From Variovorax paradoxus (lineage in GTDB: Bacteria; Pseudomonadota; Gammaproteobacteria; Burkholderiales; Burkholderiaceae_C), in NCBI GenBank assembly GCA_016806145.1, contig CP063167.1, positions 1,236,501 through 1,300,500 of the forward strand: a stretch of 64,000 bases of DNA, written 5' to 3'. Each line of letters starts with the position of its first letter. Position 1 is the first letter of the stretch. Positions 17,826 to 27,648 of the stretch are shown piece by piece. The notes beneath the pieces are model-generated. The model did not search any database, was not told where the DNA came from, and saw only the letters and a list, made by a program, of their open reading frames with translations. The position numbers were made by a program, and so were the translations under genes.

Positions 17826-18677
17826 ATGAACCTTGCTCGCCTTGCTGCCGGTATCGTCGGGGCCGGCGCGCTCATTGTCTGGAGCACGGCGGCTCATGCC
17901 CAGCAGCCCCCCGCGTCCAGCCAACCCTCTCCAGGGAGGACCCAGGTCGCCTCAACGGGGCGCACGCTCGCTAGCTCTCAACTCGCAACGGACATCCTCA
18001 ACCGCATCGCAGGCCATGTTCGTACGGTCAAGGGTTGCCAAACGCTGTCCGAGGTGCGCATGGAGGTGATGCCGCGCGGCTATGTGCCGGTGCAGCCCGC
18101 CGTGTCTGCCAACTCGCGTGGGGGCCACTTCGAACGCTGGAGCGTGAACGCCTGCGGGGAGCGTCAGCTGTTCCAGATCGGCATGTGGCCCGCGCAGCGC
18201 GGAGGCAGCGACTTTGCGGTGACGCCGTTGGCCGTTGCGGCGGCTCCCTCGGGGTCGGGCGCAGCCGCTGCGCGCCCTGCTTCGTCCACCGCGTCTTCTT
18301 CCGCATGGCACGGTCGCTACGTCTGGGAAGAATCGCTCGGCCGCATCGGCGGCTCGACGCCCTCCGAGGGGGTGGCCGCATTCATCAACCACACCTTGGT
18401 GCTCGGGCCTTCCGCGGGGGCCACCAGTTGCGCGCTTAACGGCGATGGCTACCAGACCCATCGACGCGTCATTTGCACGGCAACCCCCGAGGGACAGTCG
18501 CTCGTGATCAAGTTCTACAAGTTTGGTCCCGAAAACGCGCTGGGGCGTCATCAAGTCGGCGAGCGCTTGTTCACGTTAACGCGGGGACCTGAAGGGCTCA
18601 TGACCCGATTGGAGGGCCTGGGGCGGGCCGTCGACAACATGCCGCGCAGCGGCATGCTTTTCAGGTTGACGCGCTGA
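17826..18677 (+). CDS. Secreted protein of unknown function
   Basis: 283 residues from the ATG at 17826, which has GGAGGGA ten bases upstream. The signal peptide is clear (IVGAGALIVWSTAAHAQ). The mature protein has two parts. The first carries VRTVKGCQTLSEV and FERWSVNACGERQLFQIG; the second starts WHGRYVWEESLG and holds an isolated Cys pair (TSCALNGDGYQTHRRVICTA). The second part recalls the W-x-G-x-Y-x-x-E-E opening of small secreted domains such as DUF5991, but this is from memory. It is divergent from the DUF6351-like gene across the sigma-54 promoter region. I do not recognise a function. Confidence 0.8.
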   Translation: MNLARLAAGIVGAGALIVWSTAAHAQQPPASSQPSPGRTQVASTGRTLASSQLATDILNRIAGHVRTVKGCQTLSEVRMEVMPRGYVPVQPAVSANSRGGHFERWSVNACGERQLFQIGMWPAQRGGSDFAVTPLAVAAAPSGSGAAAARPASSTASSSAWHGRYVWEESLGRIGGSTPSEGVAAFINHTLVLGPSAGATSCALNGDGYQTHRRVICTATPEGQSLVIKFYKFGPENALGRHQVGERLFTLTRGPEGLMTRLEGLGRAVDNMPRSGMLFRLTR

Positions 18678-18783
18678 GAGGCATGCCTGGGCAATTCCCG
18701 CTCGCAGGTCGACGCTCGGGTGCGCTCTCAGCGCTTTCGCGCGCTCGCGCTACAGCGACCTCGACTCGCGGCTACTTGGCTCT

Positions 18784-20220
18784 TCAGGCCAGCGTGTACG
18801 CCGTCTTCACCGTGGTGAAGAACTCCTGCGCATAGCGCCCCTGCTCGCGCGGGCCGTAGCTCGAACCCTTGCGACCGCCGAAGGGCACGTGGTAGTCCAC
18901 GCCCGCGGTCGGCAGGTTCACCATCACCATGCCGGCCTGGCTGTGGCGCTTGAAGTGCGTGGCGTACTTGAGCGACGTGGTCGCGATGCCGGCCGACAGG
19001 CCGAACTCGGTGTCGTTGGCCGTGGCCAGCGCCTCCTCGTAGTTCTTCACGCGGATCACGCTCGCCACCGGGCCGAAGATCTCTTCCTTGTTGATGCGCA
19101 TCGACGCGGCCGATTCGCTGAAGAGCGCCGGCGACATGTAGTAGCCGTCGGTCTCGAGCTTCAGGCGCTCGCCGCCTGCCGCCAGCACCGCGCCCTCGGC
19201 CTTGCCGATGTCGACGTACTCCAGGTCCTGCTCGAGCTGCGACTTCGAGGACACCGGGCCCACGTCGGTGCCCTGCGCGAGCGCGTCGCCGACCTTGATC
19301 TTGGCCATGCGTTCCTTCATCGCCGCGATGAATTTCGGATAGATGCCTTCGGTGACGATCAGCCGGCTCGAGGCCGTGCAGCGCTGGCCGGTCGAGTAGA
19401 AGGCGCTCTGCGTGCTCAGCTCCACCGCTTGCGCGAGGTCGGCGTCGTCGAGCACCACCTGCGGGTTCTTGCCGCCCATCTCGAGCTGCACCTTCTTGCC
19501 GTTCTTCACGCACTGCACCGCGATGTTGCGGCCCACGCCCACCGAGCCGGTGAAGCTGATCGCATGGATGCCCGGGTGGTTGACCAGCGCATCGCCGATC
19601 ACGCTGCCACGGCCCATCACGAGGTTGAACACACCGGCCGGAATGCCCGAGCGGCTGATGATCTCGGCCAGCGCCCAGGCGCAGCCCGGCACCAGGTCGG
19701 CGGGCTTCAGCACCACGCAGTTGCCGAACGCGAGCGCGGGCGCGATCTTCCAGGCGGGAATGGCGATCGGGAAGTTCCACGGCGTGATCAGGCCGACCAC
19801 GCCCACGGGCTCGCGCGTGATCTCCACGCCGATGTTGGGCCGCACCGAGGGCAGCAGCTCGCCCGACAGGCGCAGGCACTCGCCCGCGAAGAACTTGAAG
19901 ATCTGGCCTGCGCGCGTGGCCTCGCCGATGCCTTCGGCGCGGGTCTTGCCTTCCTCGCGCGCGAGCAGCGTGCCGAGTTCCTCCTTGCGCGCGAGGATCT
20001 CGTTGCCGATCTTGTCGAGCGCGTCGGAGCGTGCCTGCACGCTGCCCGTGGCCCAGGCCGGGAAGGCGGCGGTGGCGGCCGCCACGGCCGCCTCGACATG
20101 GCTCGCGTCGCCTTGCGTGTAGTGGCCCAGCACGTCGCCGAGGTTGCTGGGGTTGACGTTGGGGCTGTAGCTCGCGCCGGCGCGCCATTCGCCGCCGATC
20201 AGGTTGTCGTGGTTCTGCAT
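18784..20220 (-). CDS. Aldehyde dehydrogenase, probable 2-ketoglutarate semialdehyde dehydrogenase
   Basis: NAD(P)-dependent aldehyde dehydrogenase of 478 residues. Motifs: TPWNFPIAIPAWK, catalytic Glu in LEMGGKNP, catalytic Cys in TGQRCTASSR, and EEIFGPVASV. The subfamily resembles alpha-ketoglutaric semialdehyde dehydrogenases, which finish the Weimberg-type and hexarate pathways by making 2-oxoglutarate. It starts 14 bases after the FAH-type dehydratase and is the last gene of a nine-gene operon, which supports that role. The open frame upstream of 20220 is a shadow. Confidence 0.88.
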   Translation of the reverse strand: MQNHDNLIGGEWRAGASYSPNVNPSNLGDVLGHYTQGDASHVEAAVAAATAAFPAWATGSVQARSDALDKIGNEILARKEELGTLLAREEGKTRAEGIGEATRAGQIFKFFAGECLRLSGELLPSVRPNIGVEITREPVGVVGLITPWNFPIAIPAWKIAPALAFGNCVVLKPADLVPGCAWALAEIISRSGIPAGVFNLVMGRGSVIGDALVNHPGIHAISFTGSVGVGRNIAVQCVKNGKKVQLEMGGKNPQVVLDDADLAQAVELSTQSAFYSTGQRCTASSRLIVTEGIYPKFIAAMKERMAKIKVGDALAQGTDVGPVSSKSQLEQDLEYVDIGKAEGAVLAAGGERLKLETDGYYMSPALFSESAASMRINKEEIFGPVASVIRVKNYEEALATANDTEFGLSAGIATTSLKYATHFKRHSQAGMVMVNLPTAGVDYHVPFGGRKGSSYGPREQGRYAQEFFTTVKTAYTLA

Positions 20221-20234
20221 GCTTCTTCGTTTCT

Positions 20235-21446
20235 TCAAAGATCGTGGGCGAGGAGTCCGCGGCGCGCGAGGTTGGCGATGAAGGCGCGCAGGCCGAACCG
20301 CCATGGCGCCGCGTCCTCGCTGTGAGCGACGCGATTGCGCAATTCGCCCAGTCGCGCGCTGCGAATGCTCACCACGTCGCCGACATGGTGGGTAAAGCCG
20401 CTGCCCGGCTGCGCACGATCCTGAATGGGGGCGAACAAGGTGCCGAGAAAAAGCATGAAGCCATCGGGATACTGATGAGCCGCCATGGTCTGCGCCACCA
20501 GGTCCAGCGGATCTCGGCTGATCTGCGACATTGAGCTGATGCCAGCCAGCTCGAAACCCTCGGGCCCTCGCACGGTCAGATGCACCGTTTCGCCACGAAC
20601 GGCATCCAGCCCAAAGGATGCGTCGAAGAGCCGGATGAACGGACCGATCGCGCACGAGGCGTTGTTGTCCTTGGCCTTTCCAAGCAGGAGGGCGCTGCGA
20701 CCTTCGATGTCGCGCAGGTTGACGTCGTTTCCGAGCGTGGCACCAACGATCGCACCCTGGCTGCTGACTGCCAGCACGACTTCAGGCTCCGGGTTGTTCC
20801 AGGCCGAGTCGCTGCGGATGCCGATCTCCTGGCCCGTGCCGACGGCGGACAGTACCGGCGCCTTGGTGAACACTTCGGCGTCCGGGCCGATGCCGACCTC
20901 GAGGTATTGCGACCACACGCCACGTTCCTGCAGCAGGCGCTTGAGCGCCATGGCCTGCTCGGAGCCGGGCTTGATGAGCGACAGGTCGTCGCCGACTGTC
21001 TCGCGCACCTGCGCGCGGGCCTCTTCCGCGCGCGATGGATCGCCCCCGGCCTGCTCCTCGATCACGCGCTCGATCAGGCTGGCCGCGAACGTTACGCCCG
21101 CGGCCTTGATGACCTGCAGGTCGCATGGCGCCAGAAGGTAGGGGCGGCGCATGTCGCATCCAGGGTGGACGCTGTTCGACAGCAGTTCCTCGAGGCTTCC
21201 GATGCGCGATCCGGCGGTCTCGCGCACCCGCCGTGCCGGGTCGTCGGCATCGAGCAAGGTGGACATCGTCGGGAAGGCGCTCGACAGGTCATAGACCCCG
21301 TCAGCGCGGATCGCGACCACCGCGGGACCGGGCACCTCGCCGGTCAGCCAGGCGCGCCCGACGAGGGTGCCTGCGTAGCCGTCGTCCGGCAGCACTGCGG
21401 AGGCTGCAAGTGTCAGGGGCGGGGAGGAAACAGGATCAAGCGTCAT
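20235..21446 (-). CDS. Fumarylacetoacetate hydrolase-family protein, AraD1/XylX-like dehydratase
   Basis: 403 residues beginning MTLDPVSSPP. The C-terminal FAH fold shows metal ligands in NNPEPEVVLAV and the conserved GATLGNDVNLRDIEGRS and LLLGKAKDNN. This is the form of FAH protein that dehydrates 2-keto-3-deoxy-pentonates to 2-ketoglutarate semialdehyde. Being directly upstream of a ketoglutarate semialdehyde dehydrogenase supports this reading. Stereochemistry of the substrate cannot be told. It starts 68 bases after the UxaA-type gene. Confidence 0.83.
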   Translation of the reverse strand: MTLDPVSSPPLTLAASAVLPDDGYAGTLVGRAWLTGEVPGPAVVAIRADGVYDLSSAFPTMSTLLDADDPARRVRETAGSRIGSLEELLSNSVHPGCDMRRPYLLAPCDLQVIKAAGVTFAASLIERVIEEQAGGDPSRAEEARAQVRETVGDDLSLIKPGSEQAMALKRLLQERGVWSQYLEVGIGPDAEVFTKAPVLSAVGTGQEIGIRSDSAWNNPEPEVVLAVSSQGAIVGATLGNDVNLRDIEGRSALLLGKAKDNNASCAIGPFIRLFDASFGLDAVRGETVHLTVRGPEGFELAGISSMSQISRDPLDLVAQTMAAHQYPDGFMLFLGTLFAPIQDRAQPGSGFTHHVGDVVSIRSARLGELRNRVAHSEDAAPWRFGLRAFIANLARRGLLAHDL

Positions 21447-21514
21447 GCCGTTCCATTCGATCGGTATTCGGAAAATTCGAGAAAGATGGCTGAAGTGAGG
21501 AATGCAGCCGGCGC

Positions 21515-23083
21515 CTAGGTGACCACGCTGATCTGCCACGGCACGAATTCGTTCTGGCCATAGCCGTGCTGCTCGCTGCGCGAGCGCTCCCCGGAGGCAA
21601 CCGATAGCATCATGCGAAACAGCTCCTCGCCGAGCTCGGCGATCGAGCGCTCGCCGGACAGCACGGTCCCGCAGTTCAAGTCCATGTCGTCGGCCTGCCG
21701 CTCCCACAGGGCGGTGTTGGTCGCGAGCTTTATCGACGGCGATGGCGCGCAACCGTAGGCCGAGCCGCGGCCGGTGGTGAAGCAGATCAGGTTCGCTCCG
21801 CCGGCGACCTGCCCGGTGGCGGACACGGGGTCGTAGCCTGGGGTGTCCATGAAGACCAGCCCTTTGGCGGCGACCGGCTGCGCATATTCGTAGACCTCGT
21901 TGAGCGAGGTCGTTCCGCCCTTGGCGATGCCACCCATCGATTTCTCGAGGACCGTGGTGAGCCCGCCGGCCTTGTTGCCCGCGGACGGGTTGTTGTTCAT
22001 CTCCGCGCCGTTGCGCGCGCAGAATTCTTCCCACCACTGGATGCGCGCCACCAGCTTGCGGCCGATGTCCGGCGCGCGTGCGCGTCGCGTGAGCAGGTGC
22101 TCGGCTCCGTAGATCTCCGGCGTCTCCGACAGGATCGCGGTGCCGCCGTGCCGTACCAGCAGGTCCACGGCGGCACCCAGCACCGGGTTGGCCGAGATGC
22201 CGGAATAACCGTCGGAGCCGCCGCACTGCAAGCCCACCACCAGATGGCTCGCGGGAACGCTCTGCCGCTGCACGGCGTTGGCCGCCGGCAGGAGGCTGCG
22301 CACCAGACCCACGCCGCGCTCGACGGCGTTCGTGGTCCCGCCCACGTCCTGGATGGTGTAGCTGTGCACGCGATCGTCGTGCGTCAATCCCTGGCTGGCC
22401 AGCAGCCCGGAGATCTGATTGGTCTCGCAGCCCAGTCCGACGACGACCACCGCGGCGAAGTTAGGGTGGCAGGCATAGCCTCCCAGCGTGCGTTGCAGGA
22501 TCCGCAGGCCTTCACCCTTCGCATCGATGGCGCACCCCGCGTCATGAGTCAGCGCCACGACGCCGTCGATGTCGGGGTAGGCGCCCAGGGCATCCGGATG
22601 AATGTCGCGGCGAAATCGGTCGGCGATGGCCCGCGCAACGGTGGCGGAGCAATTGACCGTCGTCAGGATGCCGATGTAGTTGCGGGTGCCGACGCGCCCG
22701 TCCTTGCGCACGATCCCCTGGAACGTGGCTGGCTGCGAGGCGGCCGGGGTGGCCCGGGTCTCGGCCGCGTGCGCGTAGTCGCGGCTGAACTCGCCCATCG
22801 TCACGTTGTGCGTATGCACATGCTGGCCCGCGCGGATCGCCACGCTGGCGAAGCCGATGATCTGGCCATAGCGGCGCACGACCTCGCCCACGGCGATCTC
22901 GCGGGTTGCCATCTTGTGGCCGGGCGGAACCAGTCCGGAGACGACCACGTTCTCGCCGCGCACGAGCGTGCCCGACAGCAGCTGGTCGAGCGCGACCACC
23001 ACGTTGTCTTCGGGATGCAGTCGTATCACACGCGGCGCGGCCGAGAACGAGGCAGTCGGCGCGAGGCCATGGCGATCAGTCAT
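21515..23083 (-). CDS. UxaA/GarD-family sugar-acid dehydratase
   Basis: 522 residues, full length for altronate/galactarate dehydratases. The N-terminal SAF-like domain (about 15-105) has VRLHPEDNVVVALDQL, and the catalytic part has GRVGTRNYIGILTTVNCSAT, LTHDAGCAI and GLQCGGSDGYSG with the iron-binding cysteines expected of the family. It converts an aldonic or aldaric acid to a 2-keto-3-deoxy acid. With the next two genes it forms a three-step route to 2-oxoglutarate. Whether the substrate is a C5 or C6 acid is open. Confidence 0.88.
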   Translation of the reverse strand: MTDRHGLAPTASFSAAPRVIRLHPEDNVVVALDQLLSGTLVRGENVVVSGLVPPGHKMATREIAVGEVVRRYGQIIGFASVAIRAGQHVHTHNVTMGEFSRDYAHAAETRATPAASQPATFQGIVRKDGRVGTRNYIGILTTVNCSATVARAIADRFRRDIHPDALGAYPDIDGVVALTHDAGCAIDAKGEGLRILQRTLGGYACHPNFAAVVVVGLGCETNQISGLLASQGLTHDDRVHSYTIQDVGGTTNAVERGVGLVRSLLPAANAVQRQSVPASHLVVGLQCGGSDGYSGISANPVLGAAVDLLVRHGGTAILSETPEIYGAEHLLTRRARAPDIGRKLVARIQWWEEFCARNGAEMNNNPSAGNKAGGLTTVLEKSMGGIAKGGTTSLNEVYEYAQPVAAKGLVFMDTPGYDPVSATGQVAGGANLICFTTGRGSAYGCAPSPSIKLATNTALWERQADDMDLNCGTVLSGERSIAELGEELFRMMLSVASGERSRSEQHGYGQNEFVPWQISVVT

Positions 23084-23093
23084 TCGCTGGTCC

Positions 23094-23426
23094 TCACTGC
23101 AGCGGCGAGTAGCGCGTGGGAACGAGCAACTGGTTCTCGATGCGCGCGACGATGGGCCCTTCGGACTCGAAGCGCTCCCGCGCGGCCAGCCATTCCGCAT
23201 CGTTGGAGAACGCGCTCCAGATGCGTTCGCGCGCGGCCAGGCTGTCCCAGCGGATCATGAACGTCAGCGCCTGGTTGCTCGGGCCGACCTCGGTGGTCCA
23301 GAAACCCACCGCCTCGATGCCGTGGCGGCGCCACAGCGGCAGCGTGGCTTCCTCGAAGCGTCGGTGCAGTGCCGCGAGGCGACCCTGGGCGCAGTGGTAG
23401 ATGCGCAGTTCGTGAACGGCGCTCAT
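23094..23426 (-). CDS. NIPSNAP-family protein
   Basis: Small ferredoxin-like (dimeric alpha-beta barrel) protein of 110 residues beginning MSAVHELRIYHCAQGR, with the NIPSNAP core GFWTTEVGPSNQALTFMIRWDS. The biochemical role of bacterial NIPSNAP proteins is not settled. The gene overlaps the receptor gene stop by four bases and lies ten bases before the UxaA-type gene, so it is part of the sugar-acid operon. A second NIPSNAP gene lies at 39772 in another catabolic operon. Confidence 0.88.
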   Translation of the reverse strand: MSAVHELRIYHCAQGRLAALHRRFEEATLPLWRRHGIEAVGFWTTEVGPSNQALTFMIRWDSLAARERIWSAFSNDAEWLAARERFESEGPIVARIENQLLVPTRYSPLQ

Positions 23427-24214
23427 TGCGCGGGCAGCGGCGGCAGTTCGCTGTGGTGATACTTCTTGAAGATCTCGTTGAGCTTGCCATTGGCGCGGTT
23501 AACCTTGACCCAGTCGTTGATCCACGCCAGGAGCTTGGGTTCTTCCTTGCGCATGCCGATGCCCAGGTTGAACTCCTTCACGACGAACTTGGTTTCGAGT
23601 TCCCTGCCGGGCGCCTTGGTCTGGATCGCCTGCAGCAGGGTGGTCGCGGTGGAAACGATCGGCGCCTGCCCGCTCACGCCGGCGGTCACCAGCGTCGCGT
23701 CATCGTCGTAGCGCACGATCTGCGCGCCCACGGCCTTCTGCACGAGCTCCATCTCCTGCACGTTGCCGCGGGTGATGGCGATCTTCTTGCCGACGAGGTC
23801 GCCATAGCCCTTGATGTTCATCGACTTGGGCGCGGCGACCACGATCTGCACGACCGAGTACGGCACGGAGAAGTCGATTACCTTCTGGCGATCGGGACTG
23901 ATCGACAGCGTGGCGATCGCGAGGTCCGCCTTGTTGGTCTGCAGGAACGGGATGCGTGTGGGACCGGTGGCCGGAACGATCTCCAGTTCTACGCCGAGGT
24001 CCTTCGCCAGGAGCTGCGCGGTCTCCACATCGGAGCCGTAGGGTTGCATCTTGTCGTTGGTCATGCCGTAGGGCGGCAGCGCCAGCTCGATGGCGACGCG
24101 CAGCTTCCTGGCCTGCTTGATGTTGTCGAGCAGATCGGCCTGTGCTGCGCCCGCGGCGGCCAGTAGCGAGAAAGCCAGCGCGATGCGCCCGAGGGTTGGC
24201 TTGATCATGGTCAT
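23423..24214 (-). CDS. ABC transporter periplasmic substrate-binding protein (SBP_bac_3)
   Basis: 263-residue periplasmic receptor with a signal peptide ending AAGAAQA. Motifs include RKLRVAIELALPPYGM and FLQTNKADLAIATLSISPDR. The ATG at 24214 has AGGAGAC immediately upstream, better than the internal ATG at 24208. It is the receptor for the permeases and ATPase encoded just upstream. In this operon the cargo may be a sugar acid or its amide rather than an amino acid. Confidence 0.93.
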   Translation of the reverse strand: MTMIKPTLGRIALAFSLLAAAGAAQADLLDNIKQARKLRVAIELALPPYGMTNDKMQPYGSDVETAQLLAKDLGVELEIVPATGPTRIPFLQTNKADLAIATLSISPDRQKVIDFSVPYSVVQIVVAAPKSMNIKGYGDLVGKKIAITRGNVQEMELVQKAVGAQIVRYDDDATLVTAGVSGQAPIVSTATTLLQAIQTKAPGRELETKFVVKEFNLGIGMRKEEPKLLAWINDWVKVNRANGKLNEIFKKYHHSELPPLPAQ

Positions 24215-24261
24215 GTCTCCTGATGTGGATGTGGATGGGGAAGAAAGAGGGACGGTGCAGG

Positions 24262-24999
<738 letters not shown>

Positions 25000-25002
25000 G
25001 TC

Positions 25003-25671
25003 TCAGGTTCCAGGAGAGGCGCGTCGACCGACGCGCAGGCGCGTTTCGAGCGCGTGTGCCCACAGCGAGAGCGGGTAGCACAGTGCGAAGTACAGGAGCG
25101 CCATGATCGAGAACACCAGGAAGGGTTCGAACAGGGCGTTGTTGATGACCTGGCCGGCCCGCGCGAGCTCGATGAAACCCACCACCGAAGCCAGCGAGGT
25201 GTTCTTCACGATCTGCACGAGGAAGCCGACCGTTGGCGGCGTGGCGATGCGCAGGGCCTGGGGCACGATGATCAGGAATAGGCGCTGCGAGGCACTGAAG
25301 GACAGGCACTCGGCGGCTTCCCACTGCGTCCGGGGCACGGACTGCAGCGCACCGCGCCAGATCTCCCCGAGGTAGGCGCTGGTGTAGATCGTCATCGCCA
25401 GGCCGGCGGCCGCGAGCGGTGGAACGTCGAAGCCCATGATGCCGAGGCCGAAGTACGCCAGGAACATCAGGATCAGCAGCGGCGTTCCCTGGATCAGTTG
25501 CACGTAGATGCCCACGAGTCCGCGGCACAGCCGGCTGGGCGCGATGCGGCCCAGGGCCACGAGGAACCCGAGCAGACCGCCGCCCACGAAGCCGGTGGCC
25601 GACAGGCCGAGCGTCCAGGCTGCGCCGTGGAGCAGGAAGAGCAGGTGGTTGGTGTTGAATTCGTTGTTCAT
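25003..25671 (-). CDS. ABC transporter permease (PAAT type), second
   Basis: 222-residue inner-membrane permease with several hydrophobic helices. The EAA loop reads TQWEAAECLSFSASQR followed by VPQALRIATPP. It begins nine bases after the first permease and is followed three bases later by the ATPase. Confidence 0.95.
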   Translation of the reverse strand: MNNEFNTNHLLFLLHGAAWTLGLSATGFVGGGLLGFLVALGRIAPSRLCRGLVGIYVQLIQGTPLLILMFLAYFGLGIMGFDVPPLAAAGLAMTIYTSAYLGEIWRGALQSVPRTQWEAAECLSFSASQRLFLIIVPQALRIATPPTVGFLVQIVKNTSLASVVGFIELARAGQVINNALFEPFLVFSIMALLYFALCYPLSLWAHALETRLRVGRRASPGT

Positions 25672-25680
25672 CGGGTCGAC

Positions 25681-26364
25681 TCAAATCGCGGTGCCGAGCC
25701 TGCGTCGACGAGGGAAGATGAGGAGGCCCAGGAGCCAGAACCCGGCACGCATCGCGAGCGACAGCAGGAGGTAGCAGCAGGCGACCACGAGGTAGGTCTC
25801 GAAGGCGCGAAAGGTCATCGACTGCACGCGGTTCGCGACGGCGGTGAGTTCCTCGGCCGAGATCTGCGACATGATCGAGGTGGCCAGCATGAGCAGGATG
25901 AACTGGCTGGTCAGGGCCGGGTAGACGCGCTCCATGGCCGGCTGGAGCACCACGTACCAGTAGGTCTGGATGCGCGAAAGGCCGAGGCATTCGGCGGCCT
26001 CGATCTGGCCCGGATGCACCGACTCGAAACCGGCGCGCATGATCTCAGTGGTGTAAGAGCCGACGTTGATCACGAGGACCAGCAGCGATGCGACCGCGGC
26101 ATGCATCGTCAGCCCGAGGCTCGCGAAGCCGAAGTAGAAGAGGAAGACCTGCACCAGCAGCGGCGTGTTGCGGATCACTTCCACATAGATGCCGCAGGTG
26201 CGCCGCAGCCACGCGAGCTGGCTGCGGCGGCCGATCGCGCACAGCGAGCCGAGCACGAAGCCTAGCAGCGTGGCCGCGAACGAGAGCTGGATCGTGAGCC
26301 AGGCGCCGTGCAGGAAGTCCGGCCAGAATGCCGCGACGCTGCTGAAGTCGAACTTGTAGTTCAT
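25681..26364 (-). CDS. ABC transporter permease (PAAT type), first
   Basis: 227-residue inner-membrane permease. The EAA loop reads IEAAECLGLSRIQTYWYV followed by LQPAMERVYP. It starts six bases after the cyclase-family gene stop and nine bases before the partner permease, consistent with a single transcript from the cyclase gene onward. Confidence 0.95.
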   Translation of the reverse strand: MNYKFDFSSVAAFWPDFLHGAWLTIQLSFAATLLGFVLGSLCAIGRRSQLAWLRRTCGIYVEVIRNTPLLVQVFLFYFGFASLGLTMHAAVASLLVLVINVGSYTTEIMRAGFESVHPGQIEAAECLGLSRIQTYWYVVLQPAMERVYPALTSQFILLMLATSIMSQISAEELTAVANRVQSMTFRAFETYLVVACCYLLLSLAMRAGFWLLGLLIFPRRRRLGTAI

Positions 26365-26370
26365 GGGCCG

Positions 26371-27441
26371 TCAGACCGTGGCGACCGGTGTGGCCGGGGA
26401 GCCGACCGCGCCGGGAAGCCGCAAGGGAGGCGCCGTCAGCAGAAAGCGATTGCGCCCGCGCGCGCGCAGCCAATCGGCCAACGGCGTGAGGTGCCACAGC
26501 TCGCCCAGGTGCACGCCCAGCTTGAACAGGCAATGCTCGTGCAGCGGCAGTGCCGCGCAGCATCCGTCGAAGGCGCGCGCGGGTTGGGCTTCGACCGCGT
26601 AGTTGTCCGCGATCAGGGCGGACAGGCCCGAGTCTGTGATCCATTGCAGCAGCCGCTCGTCGCGCCCATCCAGCACCGCGCAACTGCGGTCCAGCACCGC
26701 GGCATCCGGCTGCCGGTTCATGTCGAGCAGGCGCTGCGCGTAACCGGTGTGCAGGCACACCATGTCGCCGCTCTCCACCTCGACGCGGTCGGCATCCAGG
26801 ATGCGCATGAGGGTGTCGTATCCGACGTTCACGCGGTCGTCGCCCAGGTGCGCGCGCAGGTCGATCATCACCGCGCGGCCCTGCACGCAGCGCTCGGCCA
26901 TGTTCTCGATGCCCAGCGCCTTGGCATGCGAAGTGGAGTGCGTCACGCCCGCGATCGGCGGCCCCGCATCCGCGGGGTCTTCCGGGCCGATCATGTCGAT
27001 GTGCGCACGGTAGCCGTTGTAAAAGACAGGCACCGGCACCCCGTCTCCGTTCGCGTCGAACATCTGGCCGACATGCGCCAGCGAATCCCACTGCGTGGAG
27101 TACTGCAGGTAAAGCACGGCCAGGTCGTCACAGAGCACGTCGGTCAGGTTGAGCAGCTCCGTGAACATCTTGTAGTTCATGTTCGGCCGGCCATTGCGCA
27201 GCGTGGGACGCAGGATCGGGGGCCGGCGCTTTTCGTTGAGCACGTTGCCGCCGGGGAAATCGAGCGGCAGGCTCAGGCAGAAGGTGCGCCCATCGCGCAC
27301 CTCCGCCAGGCCCTCGAGGACCTTGCTCGGCGTCAGCAGATTCATCCGGCCCGCCTGGTCGTCGGGGCCGAAGTCGCCCCAGTTGGAGCCGGGTGGGCGT
27401 TGTCGCCAGCGCGGCGAGGCTGGCGTCGTGTGTTCGATCAT
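26371..27441 (-). CDS. Cyclase-family (kynurenine formamidase-like) hydrolase
   Basis: 356 residues. The fold is recognised from SNWGDFGPDDQAGRMNLL, YSTQWDSLAHVGQMFD (metal-binding His region), GVTHSTSHAKALGIENMAERCVQGRAVMIDL and CLHTGYA. Relatives hydrolyse amide or lactone bonds, for example formylkynurenine or isatin. As the first gene of the importer and sugar-acid operon it may open a lactone or amide form of the substrate. The upstream part of the longer frame is a shadow; the ATG at 27441 faces the XRE gene. Confidence 0.85.
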   Translation of the reverse strand: MIEHTTPASPRWRQRPPGSNWGDFGPDDQAGRMNLLTPSKVLEGLAEVRDGRTFCLSLPLDFPGGNVLNEKRRPPILRPTLRNGRPNMNYKMFTELLNLTDVLCDDLAVLYLQYSTQWDSLAHVGQMFDANGDGVPVPVFYNGYRAHIDMIGPEDPADAGPPIAGVTHSTSHAKALGIENMAERCVQGRAVMIDLRAHLGDDRVNVGYDTLMRILDADRVEVESGDMVCLHTGYAQRLLDMNRQPDAAVLDRSCAVLDGRDERLLQWITDSGLSALIADNYAVEAQPARAFDGCCAALPLHEHCLFKLGVHLGELWHLTPLADWLRARGRNRFLLTAPPLRLPGAVGSPATPVATV

Positions 27442-27467
27442 GAGAGGGGATGCCGCTGCAAGAGTGA

Positions 27468-27483
27468 CTAAATTTTGAGACAA
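27468..27483 (+). promoter_or_regulatory. Operator-like repeat, copy 1 (near cyclase operon)
   Basis: CTAAATTTTGAGACAA lies 27 bases from the cyclase start codon. It matches a second site near the XRE gene in 14 of 16 positions and the same orientation, so both are candidate binding sites for the XRE regulator. Confidence 0.6.
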
Positions 27484-27620
27484 TATCCAATTATTGGTTC
27501 TAAACCTTTTGGACTCACATAGGGCTATCCCTAGGGAGTCGCGTGTCAGCCGTGGCTCCCGCCCCTGGATGCAGAGGCGCCGCGCACTGGGGAGCGACAC
27601 GGTCGATAATGAGCGGATGT

Positions 27621-27636
27621 CTAATTTTTGAAACAA
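27621..27636 (+). promoter_or_regulatory. Operator-like repeat, copy 2 (near XRE gene)
   Basis: CTAATTTTTGAAACAA ends 12 bases before the XRE start codon. Together with copy 1 it brackets the divergent intergenic region; a bound dimer could control both directions. Confidence 0.6.
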
Positions 27637-27648
27637 CGAGGCAGCCGT

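Noticed and set aside
18889..20325. 478-codon plus-strand frame opposite the aldehyde dehydrogenase
   Set aside because: Antisense shadow with no domain; the minus strand carries all catalytic motifs.
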